Shown one piece after another: positions 30,134 to 39,012 of a DNA stretch of 46,133 bases. Both the position numbers and the translations under genes were made by a program. The stretch is from an uncultured Dorea sp. GTDB lineage: Bacteria; Bacillota_A; Clostridia; Lachnospirales; Lachnospiraceae. Under the pieces are notes generated by a model. It was given only the letters and a program-made list of their open reading frames with translations, had not been told where the DNA came from and searched no databases. Each line of letters opens with the position of its first letter. The first letter of the stretch is position 1. The DNA lies in contig CAJTRO010000029.1 in the NCBI GenBank assembly GCA_910579015.1, forward strand, positions 1-46,133. Reading direction: 5' to 3'.

Positions 30134-31052
30134 ATACATAGTAAGAAGAATATTGTCGATCATTCCGACGATTTTAGTTATTGTCTTTGCGATATTTTTC
30201 ATCCTGGATCTGACGCCCGGAACGCCTGGGCGGGTGATCCTTGGCGTAACCGCGACAGAAGAGCAGGTGAAGAACCTGGATGAATCGCTGGGATACAACA
30301 GACCGGTAGTCGTGAGATATTTTGATTATCTGGTCCACGCGGTGCAGGGAGATTTTGGGAATTCCTATGTAAACCGGCAGCCGGTATATGATATACTTGC
30401 TCCGAAATTTCCAACGACACTGAAACTCGCCCTGCTGGCTGTCGGGATCTCCGCGCTGTTGGGAATCCCGCTTGGAATTGTCTCGGCGCTTAAGCCGAAC
30501 TCATTCCTGGACAGTACATTGACGACACTGGCGCTGTTTTTTGCAAGTGTTCCGTCCTTTTGGCTGGGGCTTATGTTTATGTTAGCTTTTTCGCTGGTAT
30601 TAGGATGGCTGCCGTCAAGCGGTATCGGTACATGGAAGCATTATATCATGCCGGTCATCACGCTTGTGCTGCCGTCGGCGGCGTACCTTTCAAGGCTGAC
30701 AAGATCTACGATGATAGATGCCGTTAACCAGGATTATATCAGAACGGCAAAGTCAAAAGGCGCGAACACATCCCGCGTAATGTTTTTACACGCTTTAAAG
30801 AATGCGATGATGCCGGTCGTCACGCAGCTGGGAATGAGTTTCGCATCTCTTTTGGGGGGAGCATTGATCATAGAGATGGTATTCGGGCTTCCGGGCTTTG
30901 GATCGGCGATCGTAAATGCGATAAAGACAAAAGATATTCCGATCGTCATGGGAGGGATTATATTCTTATCAACGGTATTTATTCTGATAATGCTTGCTGT
31001 TGATCTGATATACGCTTTTATTGATCCTCGTGTAAAAGATATGTACGAATAA
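30126..31052 (+). CDS. Peptide ABC transporter permease (DppB/OppB type)
   Basis: A 308-aa inner-membrane permease with six TM segments. The first follows the start (KYIVRRILSIIPTILVIVF). The EAA-type loop is YIRTAKSKGANTSRVMFLHA, and the C-terminus ends YAFIDPRV, a DppB hallmark. ATG 30126 has GGAG 9 bases upstream. It overlaps the prolyl oligopeptidase stop, so the peptidase and transporter are translationally coupled. Confidence 0.92.
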   Translation: MGKYIVRRILSIIPTILVIVFAIFFILDLTPGTPGRVILGVTATEEQVKNLDESLGYNRPVVVRYFDYLVHAVQGDFGNSYVNRQPVYDILAPKFPTTLKLALLAVGISALLGIPLGIVSALKPNSFLDSTLTTLALFFASVPSFWLGLMFMLAFSLVLGWLPSSGIGTWKHYIMPVITLVLPSAAYLSRLTRSTMIDAVNQDYIRTAKSKGANTSRVMFLHALKNAMMPVVTQLGMSFASLLGGALIIEMVFGLPGFGSAIVNAIKTKDIPIVMGGIIFLSTVFILIMLAVDLIYAFIDPRVKDMYE

Positions 31053-31064
31053 GAGGGTATGATT

Positions 31065-31955
31065 ATGTTTAATATATTCAGAAATAAAAAACTTGTAAAA
31101 GATACAAATCCGACGCAGAGGCAGCTGATCTGGGAACGATTTTGTGAAAATAAGTTGTCCGTATTGGCACTGATTGTTCTGACACTGATCGTTTTGACAG
31201 CAATATTTGCAGATGTCATTGCTGATTTCGAATCACATGCCATTGCGCAGAATGTAATGGAGAGAATGCAGAAGCCGTCCGCATCGCACTGGTTCGGAAC
31301 AGATAATCTGGGGAGAGATCTGTTCGCAAGAGTTATACACGGCGCGAGATATTCTATGATATTCGGTATTGTGTGCACCGCGCTGGCACTGTTCGGCGGT
31401 TGTATATTTGGTGCAACGGCGGCGTATTTTGGAGGGAAAATAGATTCTGTCATTTGTCGTATTATGGACACATTTATGTGTATTCCATTTATGCTGCTCG
31501 CGCTGTCTTTGGTATCGGCGCTTGGATCAGGATTAAAGAGTATGACGATCGCGATGGTAATTGCAAGTGTACCAAGCTTTACGAGAATGATACGTTCTAT
31601 TGTTCTGACAGTAGTAAGGCAGGACTACATCGAAGCGGCAAGAAGCTGCGGTTCCAGCCATCTGTCTATTATTTTCTCACACGTATTGCCGAATGCGATG
31701 GGGCCGATCATTGTAAATGCGACAATGAATGTTGCGGGACTTATCTTATCAGCGGCAGGCTTAAGTTTTATTGGTATGGGAATTCAGCCTCCGAATCCGG
31801 AATGGGGATATATGCTGTCAGAAGCGATGCCATATATGCGGCTTGCGCCTCATCTGGTGGTATTTCCTGGTCTGGCGATCATTATTACGGCTCTTTGCTT
31901 CAATCTTTTAGGGGATGGACTGGCGGATGCATTAGATCCGAAAAGACGGGGATAA
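31065..31955 (+). CDS. Peptide ABC transporter permease (DppC/OppC type)
   Basis: A 296-aa permease pairing with the preceding one. The N-terminal TM (LSVLALIVLTLIVLTAIFAD) is followed by the OppC-type HWFGTDNLGRDLFARVIHGA motif, the EAA loop YIEAARSCGSSHLSIIFSHV and a closing NLLGDGLADALDPK. ATG 31065 is chosen because AAGAGGG lies about 8 bases upstream; the ATG at 31059 is too close to that site. Confidence 0.92.
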   Translation: MFNIFRNKKLVKDTNPTQRQLIWERFCENKLSVLALIVLTLIVLTAIFADVIADFESHAIAQNVMERMQKPSASHWFGTDNLGRDLFARVIHGARYSMIFGIVCTALALFGGCIFGATAAYFGGKIDSVICRIMDTFMCIPFMLLALSLVSALGSGLKSMTIAMVIASVPSFTRMIRSIVLTVVRQDYIEAARSCGSSHLSIIFSHVLPNAMGPIIVNATMNVAGLILSAAGLSFIGMGIQPPNPEWGYMLSEAMPYMRLAPHLVVFPGLAIIITALCFNLLGDGLADALDPKRRG

Positions 31956-32026
31956 CAGAATATTATGGACGCCGAAGGGGTGTTTTCATATATTAAAAAT
32001 TTATATTTCTAACAGGAGGGAAAGAA

Positions 32027-33559
32027 ATGAACAAAAAGAGGATGTTGACGTTTTTGTTGGTATTGGCAATGGCTGTAAGTGTATTTGCAGGATGCTCCAA
32101 AGACAGTTCTGACAAATCGTCCAAGGATGCAGGCGGGAAAAAGGAGAAGGATACGCTTGTTATTTTGGACACGCAGGTAGTAGAGGCATTTGATCCGCTG
32201 AACACAGCTTTGAATTACAAGCTTGAGTGGCACCAGCTTTTTGATGTTCTCATCGAATTTCAGGAAGACGGAAGCCTGGGACCTGCGCTTGCAGAAAGCT
32301 TCGAACTTACAGATGATGGAAAAGGCTATATCTTCCACTTACGTGACGATGTGGATTTTATAGACGGAACACACTTTGATGCAGAAGCCGTTAAATATTG
32401 TGTAGACAAGATAAGAAGCTTTGAATTGTCTGCGTGGGTAGCGGCTTATATCGGCGAGGCAGAAGTAATTGACGAGTATACGGTCAGGATCAATAAAGCC
32501 GCTTCTCATACGAAGCTTCTCGAATTCCTGGCGGAATACTTATATATAGTATCGCCGACTGCGTATGAGAAGGATCCGGAAGGGTTTGCAAAGAATCCGG
32601 TCGGCTCCGGAAGCTATAAGTTCAAGGAGATCGGTGCAGACGGATATATCTATATGGAAGCAAATGAGGATTATTTCCGCGGCGAACCATACTTTAAGAA
32701 TCTTGTATTCAGGACTCCGCTGGATCCTTCGACCGCAGTTGTGGCGCTTCAGAACGGAGAGCTTGATATAGTCTTAACGATGCCTCAGGATCAGGTTGAG
32801 CTTGTCAAAGACGATCCCAAATTTAATGTGATCAGCTCTTCAGGATGGGGTGTGAAATCAGTCTTCTTAGAGGGACCAAACCTTATGAACGATCAGAATC
32901 TCCGTAAAGCTATTTTCCATGCGGTGAACCGTGAGAATGCGATTGAATTTGACAACGCGCCAAAAGGGGCAGAGCCGGCAACGAATATGTACTCGGAACG
33001 TATGATGGGCGATTTTGCAGATTTCATGGATATTGGAGGGTATGATATCGAACTTGCCAAAGAGTATCTGGCAAAATCTGATTACGATGGGAAACCGCTG
33101 AAACTGACGATCACGACGGATCTGGCGAATATTGCGCAGTCTGTTCAGGAGGATCTGAAAGCGATCGGCGTACAGACAGAAATTAATCAGCTTGATGCAA
33201 ATGCGTTCTGGGCTGCGTTTGCAGATGGAAGCTGTGATATCACGATCGCAAGCTGGGGATGTGATTATGCTTCGCTGGAAGAGCAGATGGGATTCCATGC
33301 CGGAACGGGTTATTATGGGGAGATATTGTATAACACACCGGAATTTGACCAGCTCCTGGCGGACGCCGCAAATGAATGGGATGAAGAAAAACGGGCAGAG
33401 CTGTGCGAAGAGGCTCTGAAAATGACACATGATTTTGCGAACATGGTTCCGATCTATGAGGATACAATGACGAACGTATATAATGCCGAATTAGACGGGA
33501 TCCAGGATATCTGGTCTGCAACGTATAATTTATATTTATACCAGGTGAAACTTAAATAG
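32027..33559 (+). CDS. Peptide-binding lipoprotein (SBP family 5, DppA/OppA type)
   Basis: A 510-aa extracellular solute-binding protein. A lipoprotein signal peptide ends in VFAGC, with lipidation predicted at Cys23, followed by a Ser/Asp/Lys-rich tether. The family-5 signature appears near LGPALAESFELTDDGKGYIF, and the C-terminal lobe contains the expected FANMVPIYED. It captures peptides or related amino-acid conjugates for the DppBC permease and the two ATPases further on. A hairpin directly after the stop may raise its abundance relative to the transporter genes. Confidence 0.92.
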   Translation: MNKKRMLTFLLVLAMAVSVFAGCSKDSSDKSSKDAGGKKEKDTLVILDTQVVEAFDPLNTALNYKLEWHQLFDVLIEFQEDGSLGPALAESFELTDDGKGYIFHLRDDVDFIDGTHFDAEAVKYCVDKIRSFELSAWVAAYIGEAEVIDEYTVRINKAASHTKLLEFLAEYLYIVSPTAYEKDPEGFAKNPVGSGSYKFKEIGADGYIYMEANEDYFRGEPYFKNLVFRTPLDPSTAVVALQNGELDIVLTMPQDQVELVKDDPKFNVISSSGWGVKSVFLEGPNLMNDQNLRKAIFHAVNRENAIEFDNAPKGAEPATNMYSERMMGDFADFMDIGGYDIELAKEYLAKSDYDGKPLKLTITTDLANIAQSVQEDLKAIGVQTEINQLDANAFWAAFADGSCDITIASWGCDYASLEEQMGFHAGTGYYGEILYNTPEFDQLLADAANEWDEEKRAELCEEALKMTHDFANMVPIYEDTMTNVYNAELDGIQDIWSATYNLYLYQVKLK

Positions 33560-33564
33560 GACTG

Positions 33565-33591
33565 AAACAAGGGGATGAAAGCCCCTTGTTT
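33565..33591 (+). other. Strong intercistronic hairpin after the binding-protein gene
   Basis: AAACAAGGGG (33565-33574) and CCCCTTGTTT (33582-33591) make a perfect 10-bp stem with a 7-base loop, starting six bases after the stop. No T-tract follows, so it is more likely an mRNA-stabilising or partial-attenuation element giving excess binding protein. Confidence 0.65.
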
Positions 33592-33622
33592 ACTTATACA
33601 GGAAGTATGAGGAGGAAAAGCT

Positions 33623-34732
33623 TTGATTTTAGTTAAAAACGGAACGGTGCATTTTCCAAAAGGAGAGGAAAGAAACGTTGACATTCTGATTGATGGGGAA
33701 AAAATCGTGGAGATAGGGGACAATCTTACGGCCGGCGCACAGTGTATTGACGCATCGGGCTGTGAAGTTTTTCCTGGATTTATTCTTCCGGCGACAAGCG
33801 TGGGAGTCTATAATTATGCGGATCTGGCGCATACAGATTCTGATGAAAAATCCGGGCCGGTCAATCCGGATATACATGTCCGGTATTCGCTGGATCCGAC
33901 TGAGGTAAGAATCCAGGGTTATGAAAGGCATGGTATTACAGCATTTGGCGCGGTGCCGAATGATTCTGCACTTATAGCAGGACAGACCGGCGTTTATCAT
34001 ACAAGCGGGCGAACCACGTCAGAAATGGCTGTTTTGGAAGATGCGGCGTTAAAAGTGAATTTTATCCCGAGTGTAAAGAGGACGTTTGCATCGCGGGATA
34101 TGATGCCCATGACAAGAATGGGCATGGCGTCCATGCTGAGAAATGAACTGAAAAAGGCATCGTTGAAAAAAGCGGATGACGCCGGATATGATCCGGGGCG
34201 GGAAGTCTTAAAGAGAGTGCTTGATAAGGAACTGCCGATACTGTGTAATGTAAGAGAAAGATTTGATATAGAAACCATCCTGGAGATCCAGAAGGAATTT
34301 GGATTCAGACTGATCTTAATGGGGGCGTATCAGGCAGATACTCTTCGGGATAAACTACAGAAAGCAGGGGTATCGGTGCTTCTGGGGGATCTGATTGACG
34401 GAAGCTTTGTGACGTATTATGATGCTGATATTTTGGGGCTTTTGGAGATGTCTAAAAAGGTTTTGACGGCTTTTGCGAATAACGGCTCAGGTTATGAGGG
34501 GCTTTTATGGAGTGCAGAAAAGGCGGTGAGAAATGGACTCAAAGTGGAGCAGGCGGTCGATATGCTTTCAATAAATACTGCTGAGATCCTGGGGGCGGCA
34601 GATAAGATCGGATCAATAGAAGCCGGGAAATATGCTGATATTTCCATCTGGGACGGCCATCCGCTTAAGACGTATGACGCTCATATTAATGTATGTATTA
34701 CAGCAGGAAAAGTCTGGAGGGCAGAAGAATGA
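33623..34732 (+). CDS. Amidohydrolase-fold protein lacking all metal ligands (pseudoenzyme)
   Basis: A 369-aa paralogue of the next gene. It keeps the family frame: an N-terminal composite beta-sandwich (NVDILIDGEKIVEIGDNL), the MPMTRMGMASML segment and a C-terminal DKIGSIEAGKYADISIWDGH. The metal-binding residues are gone. The paralogue's FVDAHSHLG is here FILPATSVG (both His lost), its KIHCEQ is ILCNVRE, its TIEHAW is ILMGAYQ and its ITDSP region reads TYYDADIL. It therefore cannot be a normal metallohydrolase. The gene is uninterrupted with a good AGGAGG site before TTG 33623, so it is probably a working non-catalytic partner, perhaps forming a heterodimer with the next protein. Confidence 0.85.
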   Translation: MILVKNGTVHFPKGEERNVDILIDGEKIVEIGDNLTAGAQCIDASGCEVFPGFILPATSVGVYNYADLAHTDSDEKSGPVNPDIHVRYSLDPTEVRIQGYERHGITAFGAVPNDSALIAGQTGVYHTSGRTTSEMAVLEDAALKVNFIPSVKRTFASRDMMPMTRMGMASMLRNELKKASLKKADDAGYDPGREVLKRVLDKELPILCNVRERFDIETILEIQKEFGFRLILMGAYQADTLRDKLQKAGVSVLLGDLIDGSFVTYYDADILGLLEMSKKVLTAFANNGSGYEGLLWSAEKAVRNGLKVEQAVDMLSINTAEILGAADKIGSIEAGKYADISIWDGHPLKTYDAHINVCITAGKVWRAEE

Positions 34733-35928
34733 GTATGCTTATAAGAGATGCCATAATTTATGATATGGAAGGAAGTGCTCCTTTCAAGGGTGATATCTAT
34801 ATCGAAGACGGGAAGATCAAACAGATCGGAACGAAGCTGAGTGTCCGCGCAGATGAAGTGATCGATGCGGACGGCCTGACCGCACTTCCGGGGTTTGTAG
34901 ACGCACATTCTCATCTGGGCGGATTCAATATGCTGAATTATGATGAATGTGATTTTAATGAGATGACAGATCCAGTAACAGCCGGCGTATCTGCCATTGA
35001 CGGATGCAACGTTCATGACAAATGCTTTATGGACGCGTGTAAAGGCGGCGTGACCACAATGTGTATTACGCCGGGGAGTGGGAATCCAGTCAGCGGACTT
35101 GCCTTCATTGCGAAAACAGCCGGAAAAGATGATATACATGAGCTTGTGATAAAGAATCCGTCTGCGTTAAAGCTTGCATTTGGGATGAATCCGATCGGTG
35201 TGTATGGCAAGAAGAACAGGATGCCGATGACGCGTATGGGTGTCATAAAAGTAATGCGGGACGCTTTTTATGAGGCCAGGGAATATATGGCCAAGAAAGA
35301 GGCGGCCGGGGGAGACAGTGCAAAAATGCCGGACTATGATGCGAAGCTTGAGGCAATCTCGCTTGCGCTCAGTCATCAGATTCCGTTGAAAATACATTGT
35401 GAGCAGTTTGACATGATGACCGCGATAGAACTTGCAAAGGAATTCGACTGTGAATATACCATTGAACATGCGTGGGGAGCAGAGTTCTTTCTTCCGGAGT
35501 TGAGGGAAGGCGGGGGTGCGGTCAACTATGGGCCGGTAGGGGTTCCGACCGGATATGGCGAGCTTACACATGCGAATATTGCCGAGGTAAAAATGCTGGA
35601 AGATGAGGGCGTTCATGTTTCAATTATCACAGATTCACCGATCACGATGCCTGAGCTGATCTATATTCAGGCAGGGGAAGCTGTCCGCAGGGGATTGTCA
35701 CATGAGAGTGCGCTGAAGATGATAACTATAAATCCGGCGAAGACATTGCATGTGGACGACCGCGTGGGCTCTATCAAAGTCGGAAAAGACGGAGATATCG
35801 TGCTGTTTAACGGCGTGCCCGCATTGGACGTGGCGGCAGGGGTAGAATATACCATTGTAGAAGGTAATGTAGTTTATAGAAGACAGACAGGGAGAAGGTT
35901 ATGGCAGAAACAAGTAACGAGCTCTTGA
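34729..35928 (+). CDS. Metal-dependent amidohydrolase (imidazolonepropionase/Xaa-Pro dipeptidase-like)
   Basis: A 399-aa amidohydrolase with a complete metal site: His60 and His62 (DAHSHLG), His223 (KIHCEQ), His247 (IEHAW) and Asp302 (ITDSP). It belongs to the branch of cytosolic amidohydrolases that includes imidazolonepropionases and some prolidases. With a prolyl oligopeptidase and peptide importer in the same operon, hydrolysis of Xaa-Pro or a related cyclic or N-acyl dipeptide is a reasonable guess. ATG 34729 has GGAGG 8 bases upstream and overlaps the previous stop (ATGA); an upstream in-frame ATG at 34693 is ignored. Confidence 0.85.
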   Translation: MSMLIRDAIIYDMEGSAPFKGDIYIEDGKIKQIGTKLSVRADEVIDADGLTALPGFVDAHSHLGGFNMLNYDECDFNEMTDPVTAGVSAIDGCNVHDKCFMDACKGGVTTMCITPGSGNPVSGLAFIAKTAGKDDIHELVIKNPSALKLAFGMNPIGVYGKKNRMPMTRMGVIKVMRDAFYEAREYMAKKEAAGGDSAKMPDYDAKLEAISLALSHQIPLKIHCEQFDMMTAIELAKEFDCEYTIEHAWGAEFFLPELREGGGAVNYGPVGVPTGYGELTHANIAEVKMLEDEGVHVSIITDSPITMPELIYIQAGEAVRRGLSHESALKMITINPAKTLHVDDRVGSIKVGKDGDIVLFNGVPALDVAAGVEYTIVEGNVVYRRQTGRRLWQKQVTSS

Positions 35929-36893
35929 AAATAAGTAAGCTTAGAACAGTTATAAAGGTCAGGAACGGAGAATTGGTTCCGGTGGACGGTGTGGATATAT
36001 GCGTTCCTTTTCATTCTACAGTCGGGATTGTCGGGGAATCCGGATGTGGAAAAAGTATGACGGCCATGTCGGTCATGGGGCTGCTCCCCAAGAATGTGAG
36101 GATTGCGTCTGGAAGTATCAGACTGAACGGCACAGAATTGACAGAGCTGTCCCCAAAAGAGATGCGTAAGATTACAGGAGACAGGATGTCTATCATATTT
36201 CAGGAGCCGATGACAAGCCTGAATCCGGTACTTACGGTGGGAAAGCAGGTGAGGGAGGCGATCATTCTTCACCGGAATGTCTCAAAGGAAGAAGCCAAGA
36301 AGATGGTGACAGAGATGTTTCAAAGCGTGGGGATCCCAGAGCCCCAGAGGCGCTATAATGCATATCCGCATGAACTCTCAGGAGGTCTGAGACAGCGTGT
36401 TATGATCGCGATGGCGATGGTCTGCGAGCCAGAGCTGTTGATCGCCGACGAACCGACGACGGCTCTGGATGTTACTGTAGAAGCTCAGATTCTGCATCTT
36501 ATGCGTAAGCTTCGTGATGAGAAGAATACATCTATCATGATGATCACACATAATTTAGGCGTGGTTGCTGAGATCTGTGATACGGTTTATGTTATGTATG
36601 CCGGGCAGGTTGTAGAGCATACGGATGTATATGAGATTTTCAAGAATCCCTGCCATCCGTACACAGAAGGGCTTATGGGTTCTCTTCCTACAGTGAACAG
36701 CAAAGAGCGGTTAAAGAGTATTCCGGGAATTGTGCCGAAGCTGGATCAGCTTCCGAAAGGATGCAGGCTGCACGACCGCTGTAAGTATGCAACGGAAAGA
36801 TGTAAGAATGAAATGCCGCCGCTATACGATATCGGAGACGGGCACACAGTCCGCTGTTTTCGGATGGAAGAAAAAGGAAAGGCGGTGGAATAG
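35901..36893 (+). CDS. Peptide ABC transporter ATPase (DppD/OppD type)
   Basis: A 330-aa ATPase. Walker A is GESGCGKS, signature LSGGLRQR, Walker B LLIADEPTTALD and switch His in MMITHN. The C-terminal oligopeptide-transporter domain has the cysteine-containing stretch HDRCKYATERCKNEMP, which in related proteins can hold an Fe-S cluster. The start overlaps the amidohydrolase gene by 28 bases. It pairs with the next ATPase to power the importer whose permeases and binding protein are encoded 4-5 kb upstream, so two hydrolase genes are inserted inside the transporter operon. Confidence 0.92.
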   Translation: MAETSNELLKISKLRTVIKVRNGELVPVDGVDICVPFHSTVGIVGESGCGKSMTAMSVMGLLPKNVRIASGSIRLNGTELTELSPKEMRKITGDRMSIIFQEPMTSLNPVLTVGKQVREAIILHRNVSKEEAKKMVTEMFQSVGIPEPQRRYNAYPHELSGGLRQRVMIAMAMVCEPELLIADEPTTALDVTVEAQILHLMRKLRDEKNTSIMMITHNLGVVAEICDTVYVMYAGQVVEHTDVYEIFKNPCHPYTEGLMGSLPTVNSKERLKSIPGIVPKLDQLPKGCRLHDRCKYATERCKNEMPPLYDIGDGHTVRCFRMEEKGKAVE

Positions 36894-36894
36894 A

Positions 36895-37866
36895 ATGGAA
36901 GACAGGAAGGTACTTGTAAGCGCGAAGAGCCTTACAAAGACATTTAAGGTGAAGAACGGAACCGTAAAAGCGGTCGGCGGTGTAGATATTGAGATATATA
37001 AAGGGGAAACGCTGGCTCTTGTAGGAGAGTCCGGCTGCGGCAAATCAACGCTTGGCAGACTGCTTTTACGTCTGATCGAGCCGACATCGGGCGAAGTGAT
37101 CTTTGATGGGAAAAATATTACTGCGATGAATAACAGGGAAATGCAGCAGATGCGTAAAGAAATGCAGATCGTGTTCCAGGATCCCTATTCTTCTATCGAT
37201 CCGCGTTTTTCTGTTAAGAGGATCATCGGCGAACCGCTCAAAGCCTACAAGGTATTTAAGACGAAGAAAGAGCAGGAGGATTATATCAGGGAGCTGGTAG
37301 AAAAAGTAGGGATCCATAAGGAAGATCTGGAAAGATATCCGCATCAGTTTTCCGGCGGACAGAGGCAGAGGATCGGGATTGCCAGAGCTTTGGCATTGAA
37401 GCCCCAGCTTATCGTATGTGATGAACCGGTCTCTGCTCTGGACGTCAGTATCCAGGCGCAGACATTGAACCTTCTGCATGATCTACAGAGAGAATTTGAT
37501 CTGACATATCTCTTTATCTCCCACGATCTTGCTGTTGTAAGGTATATTTCCGACAGAGTATGCGTGATGTTCCTGGGAAAAATATGTGAGATTGGAAATA
37601 CGGAAGACATATACAGGAATCCAAAGCATCCATATACGTATTTCTTATTATCATCGACGCCCAAGCCGGATCCGTTGAAGCGCAAGGAGGACAAGGAGAT
37701 ACTTTCAGGAGAGGCGCCAAGTCCGATGAATCCGCCGTCGGGATGCCGTTTTCATACCAGGTGTCCGTATGCGAAAGAGATCTGTAAGAAGGAAGAGCCG
37801 GCGCCGGTAATGCTGGATGGAAGACTGATCGCATGTCATTTTCCGCTTGATGAGGCCGGGATATAG
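36895..37866 (+). CDS. Peptide ABC transporter ATPase (DppF/OppF type)
   Basis: A 323-aa ATPase. Walker A is GESGCGKST, signature FSGGQRQR, Walker B LIVCDEPVSALD and switch His in LFISHD, followed by the family's C-terminal region GCRFHTRCPYAKEICKKEEP. ATG 36895 comes one base after the DppD stop. The ribosome-binding site AAGGAAAGGCGGTGG lies inside the previous gene, showing coupling; a longer in-frame ATG at 36730 is unlikely. Last gene of the GntR-controlled operon; no clear terminator is seen in 37867-37995. Confidence 0.92.
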   Translation: MEDRKVLVSAKSLTKTFKVKNGTVKAVGGVDIEIYKGETLALVGESGCGKSTLGRLLLRLIEPTSGEVIFDGKNITAMNNREMQQMRKEMQIVFQDPYSSIDPRFSVKRIIGEPLKAYKVFKTKKEQEDYIRELVEKVGIHKEDLERYPHQFSGGQRQRIGIARALALKPQLIVCDEPVSALDVSIQAQTLNLLHDLQREFDLTYLFISHDLAVVRYISDRVCVMFLGKICEIGNTEDIYRNPKHPYTYFLLSSTPKPDPLKRKEDKEILSGEAPSPMNPPSGCRFHTRCPYAKEICKKEEPAPVMLDGRLIACHFPLDEAGI

Positions 37867-37895
37867 TCAGATATGCTGCTTTTTATATTTTCGTC

Positions 37896-37924
37896 TTGTA
37901 AAAGTGAAGATTCTACATTATACT
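37896..37924 (+). promoter_or_regulatory. Promoter before the alpha-hydroxy-acid oxidase gene
   Basis: TTGTAA (37896-37901), 17-base spacer, TATACT (37919-37924). The same pair of boxes with the same spacing recurs before lepA (40074-40102). Confidence 0.6.
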
Positions 37925-37995
37925 GAATCTATCTGAAGCAGCACAAATTTTCCTGCTGTTCCTGAAGAAATAAGTGAAGACGGAGGAAGAGAGAG

Positions 37996-39009
37996 ATGAT
38001 ATATGAAGAAGTGCTGGCGAATGCCAGAACGTGTGTAGGAGAGATCTGCAAGGCATGTCCGGTCTGTAACGGCAAGGCGTGCGGTGCAAGGATACCGGGA
38101 CCTGGCGCAAAGGGTACGGGGACTGTGGCGATAGAGAACTATGAAGCATGGCAGAGATTATGTGTGAATATGGATACGATCTGTGAGAATAAACCGGTTG
38201 ACTTAGCCTTTGAGGTGTTTGGACAGACCTTTAAAGCGCCAATCTTTGCGGCGCCGATCGGAGCGATGAAGCTTCATTACGGGGACAAGTATGATGATCT
38301 GGAATATAACGATATTCTGGTATCGGCCTGTGCAGATGCGGGGATCGCCGCATTTACAGGCGACGGGACGAATCCGGCGGTCATGGAAGGAGCGGCGAAA
38401 GCAATAAAGGCGGCCGGCGGAAAGGGGATTCCGACGGTGAAGCCGTGGGATGTGAACACGCTTGCCGAGAAGTTTGCGCTGGTGAAGGAGGCCGGGGCGT
38501 TTGCCTGTGCGATGGATGTGGATGCGGCAGGTCTGCCGTTTCTTAAGAATCTGACTCCTCCGGCAGGAAGCAAGTCTGTGGCGGAGCTTAAGGAGATCAT
38601 CGAGAAGGCGGGCGTACCGTTCATCCTTAAGGGGATCATGACTGTGAAGGGTGCGCGCAAGGCGAAAGAAGCGGGGGCTTCGGCGATCGTGGTATCTAAC
38701 CATGGCGGCCGCGTGCTGGATCAGTGTCCGCCGACCGCCGAGGTGCTGGCGGAGATTGCGGATGAAGCCGGAAAGGATATGAAGATCTTCGTGGACGGCG
38801 GGATCCGTTCAGGCGTGGACGTATTCAAGGCGCTTGCGCTTGGCGCGGACGCAGTGCTGATCGGCCGTCCGTTTGTGACAGCCGTATATGGCGCGGCATC
38901 AGAGGGCGTACAGGTCTACACGGCGAAGCTGATCTCTGAATTAGAAGATGCCATGGCGATGTGCGGTGCGCATTCTCTGGAGGAGATCACGAGAGATATG
39001 GTAAGATAG
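37996..39009 (+). CDS. FMN-dependent alpha-hydroxy-acid oxidizing protein
   Basis: A 337-aa TIM-barrel flavoprotein of the LldD/lactate oxidase/glycolate oxidase family. The active-site HGGR motif is in SNHGGRVLDQCPPTAEV, the FMN-phosphate region is DGGIRSGVDVFKALALGAD then VLIGRP, and Lys in ILKGIMT matches the conserved FMN lysine. An N-terminal cysteine cluster (CVGEICKACPVCNGKACG, about residues 13-29) is unusual for the aerobic members and may bind metal or an Fe-S cluster. In an anaerobe it probably works as a dehydrogenase rather than an oxidase. ATG 37996 has GGAGG about 10 bases upstream. Confidence 0.85.
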   Translation: MIYEEVLANARTCVGEICKACPVCNGKACGARIPGPGAKGTGTVAIENYEAWQRLCVNMDTICENKPVDLAFEVFGQTFKAPIFAAPIGAMKLHYGDKYDDLEYNDILVSACADAGIAAFTGDGTNPAVMEGAAKAIKAAGGKGIPTVKPWDVNTLAEKFALVKEAGAFACAMDVDAAGLPFLKNLTPPAGSKSVAELKEIIEKAGVPFILKGIMTVKGARKAKEAGASAIVVSNHGGRVLDQCPPTAEVLAEIADEAGKDMKIFVDGGIRSGVDVFKALALGADAVLIGRPFVTAVYGAASEGVQVYTAKLISELEDAMAMCGAHSLEEITRDMVR

Positions 39010-39012
39010 TCC

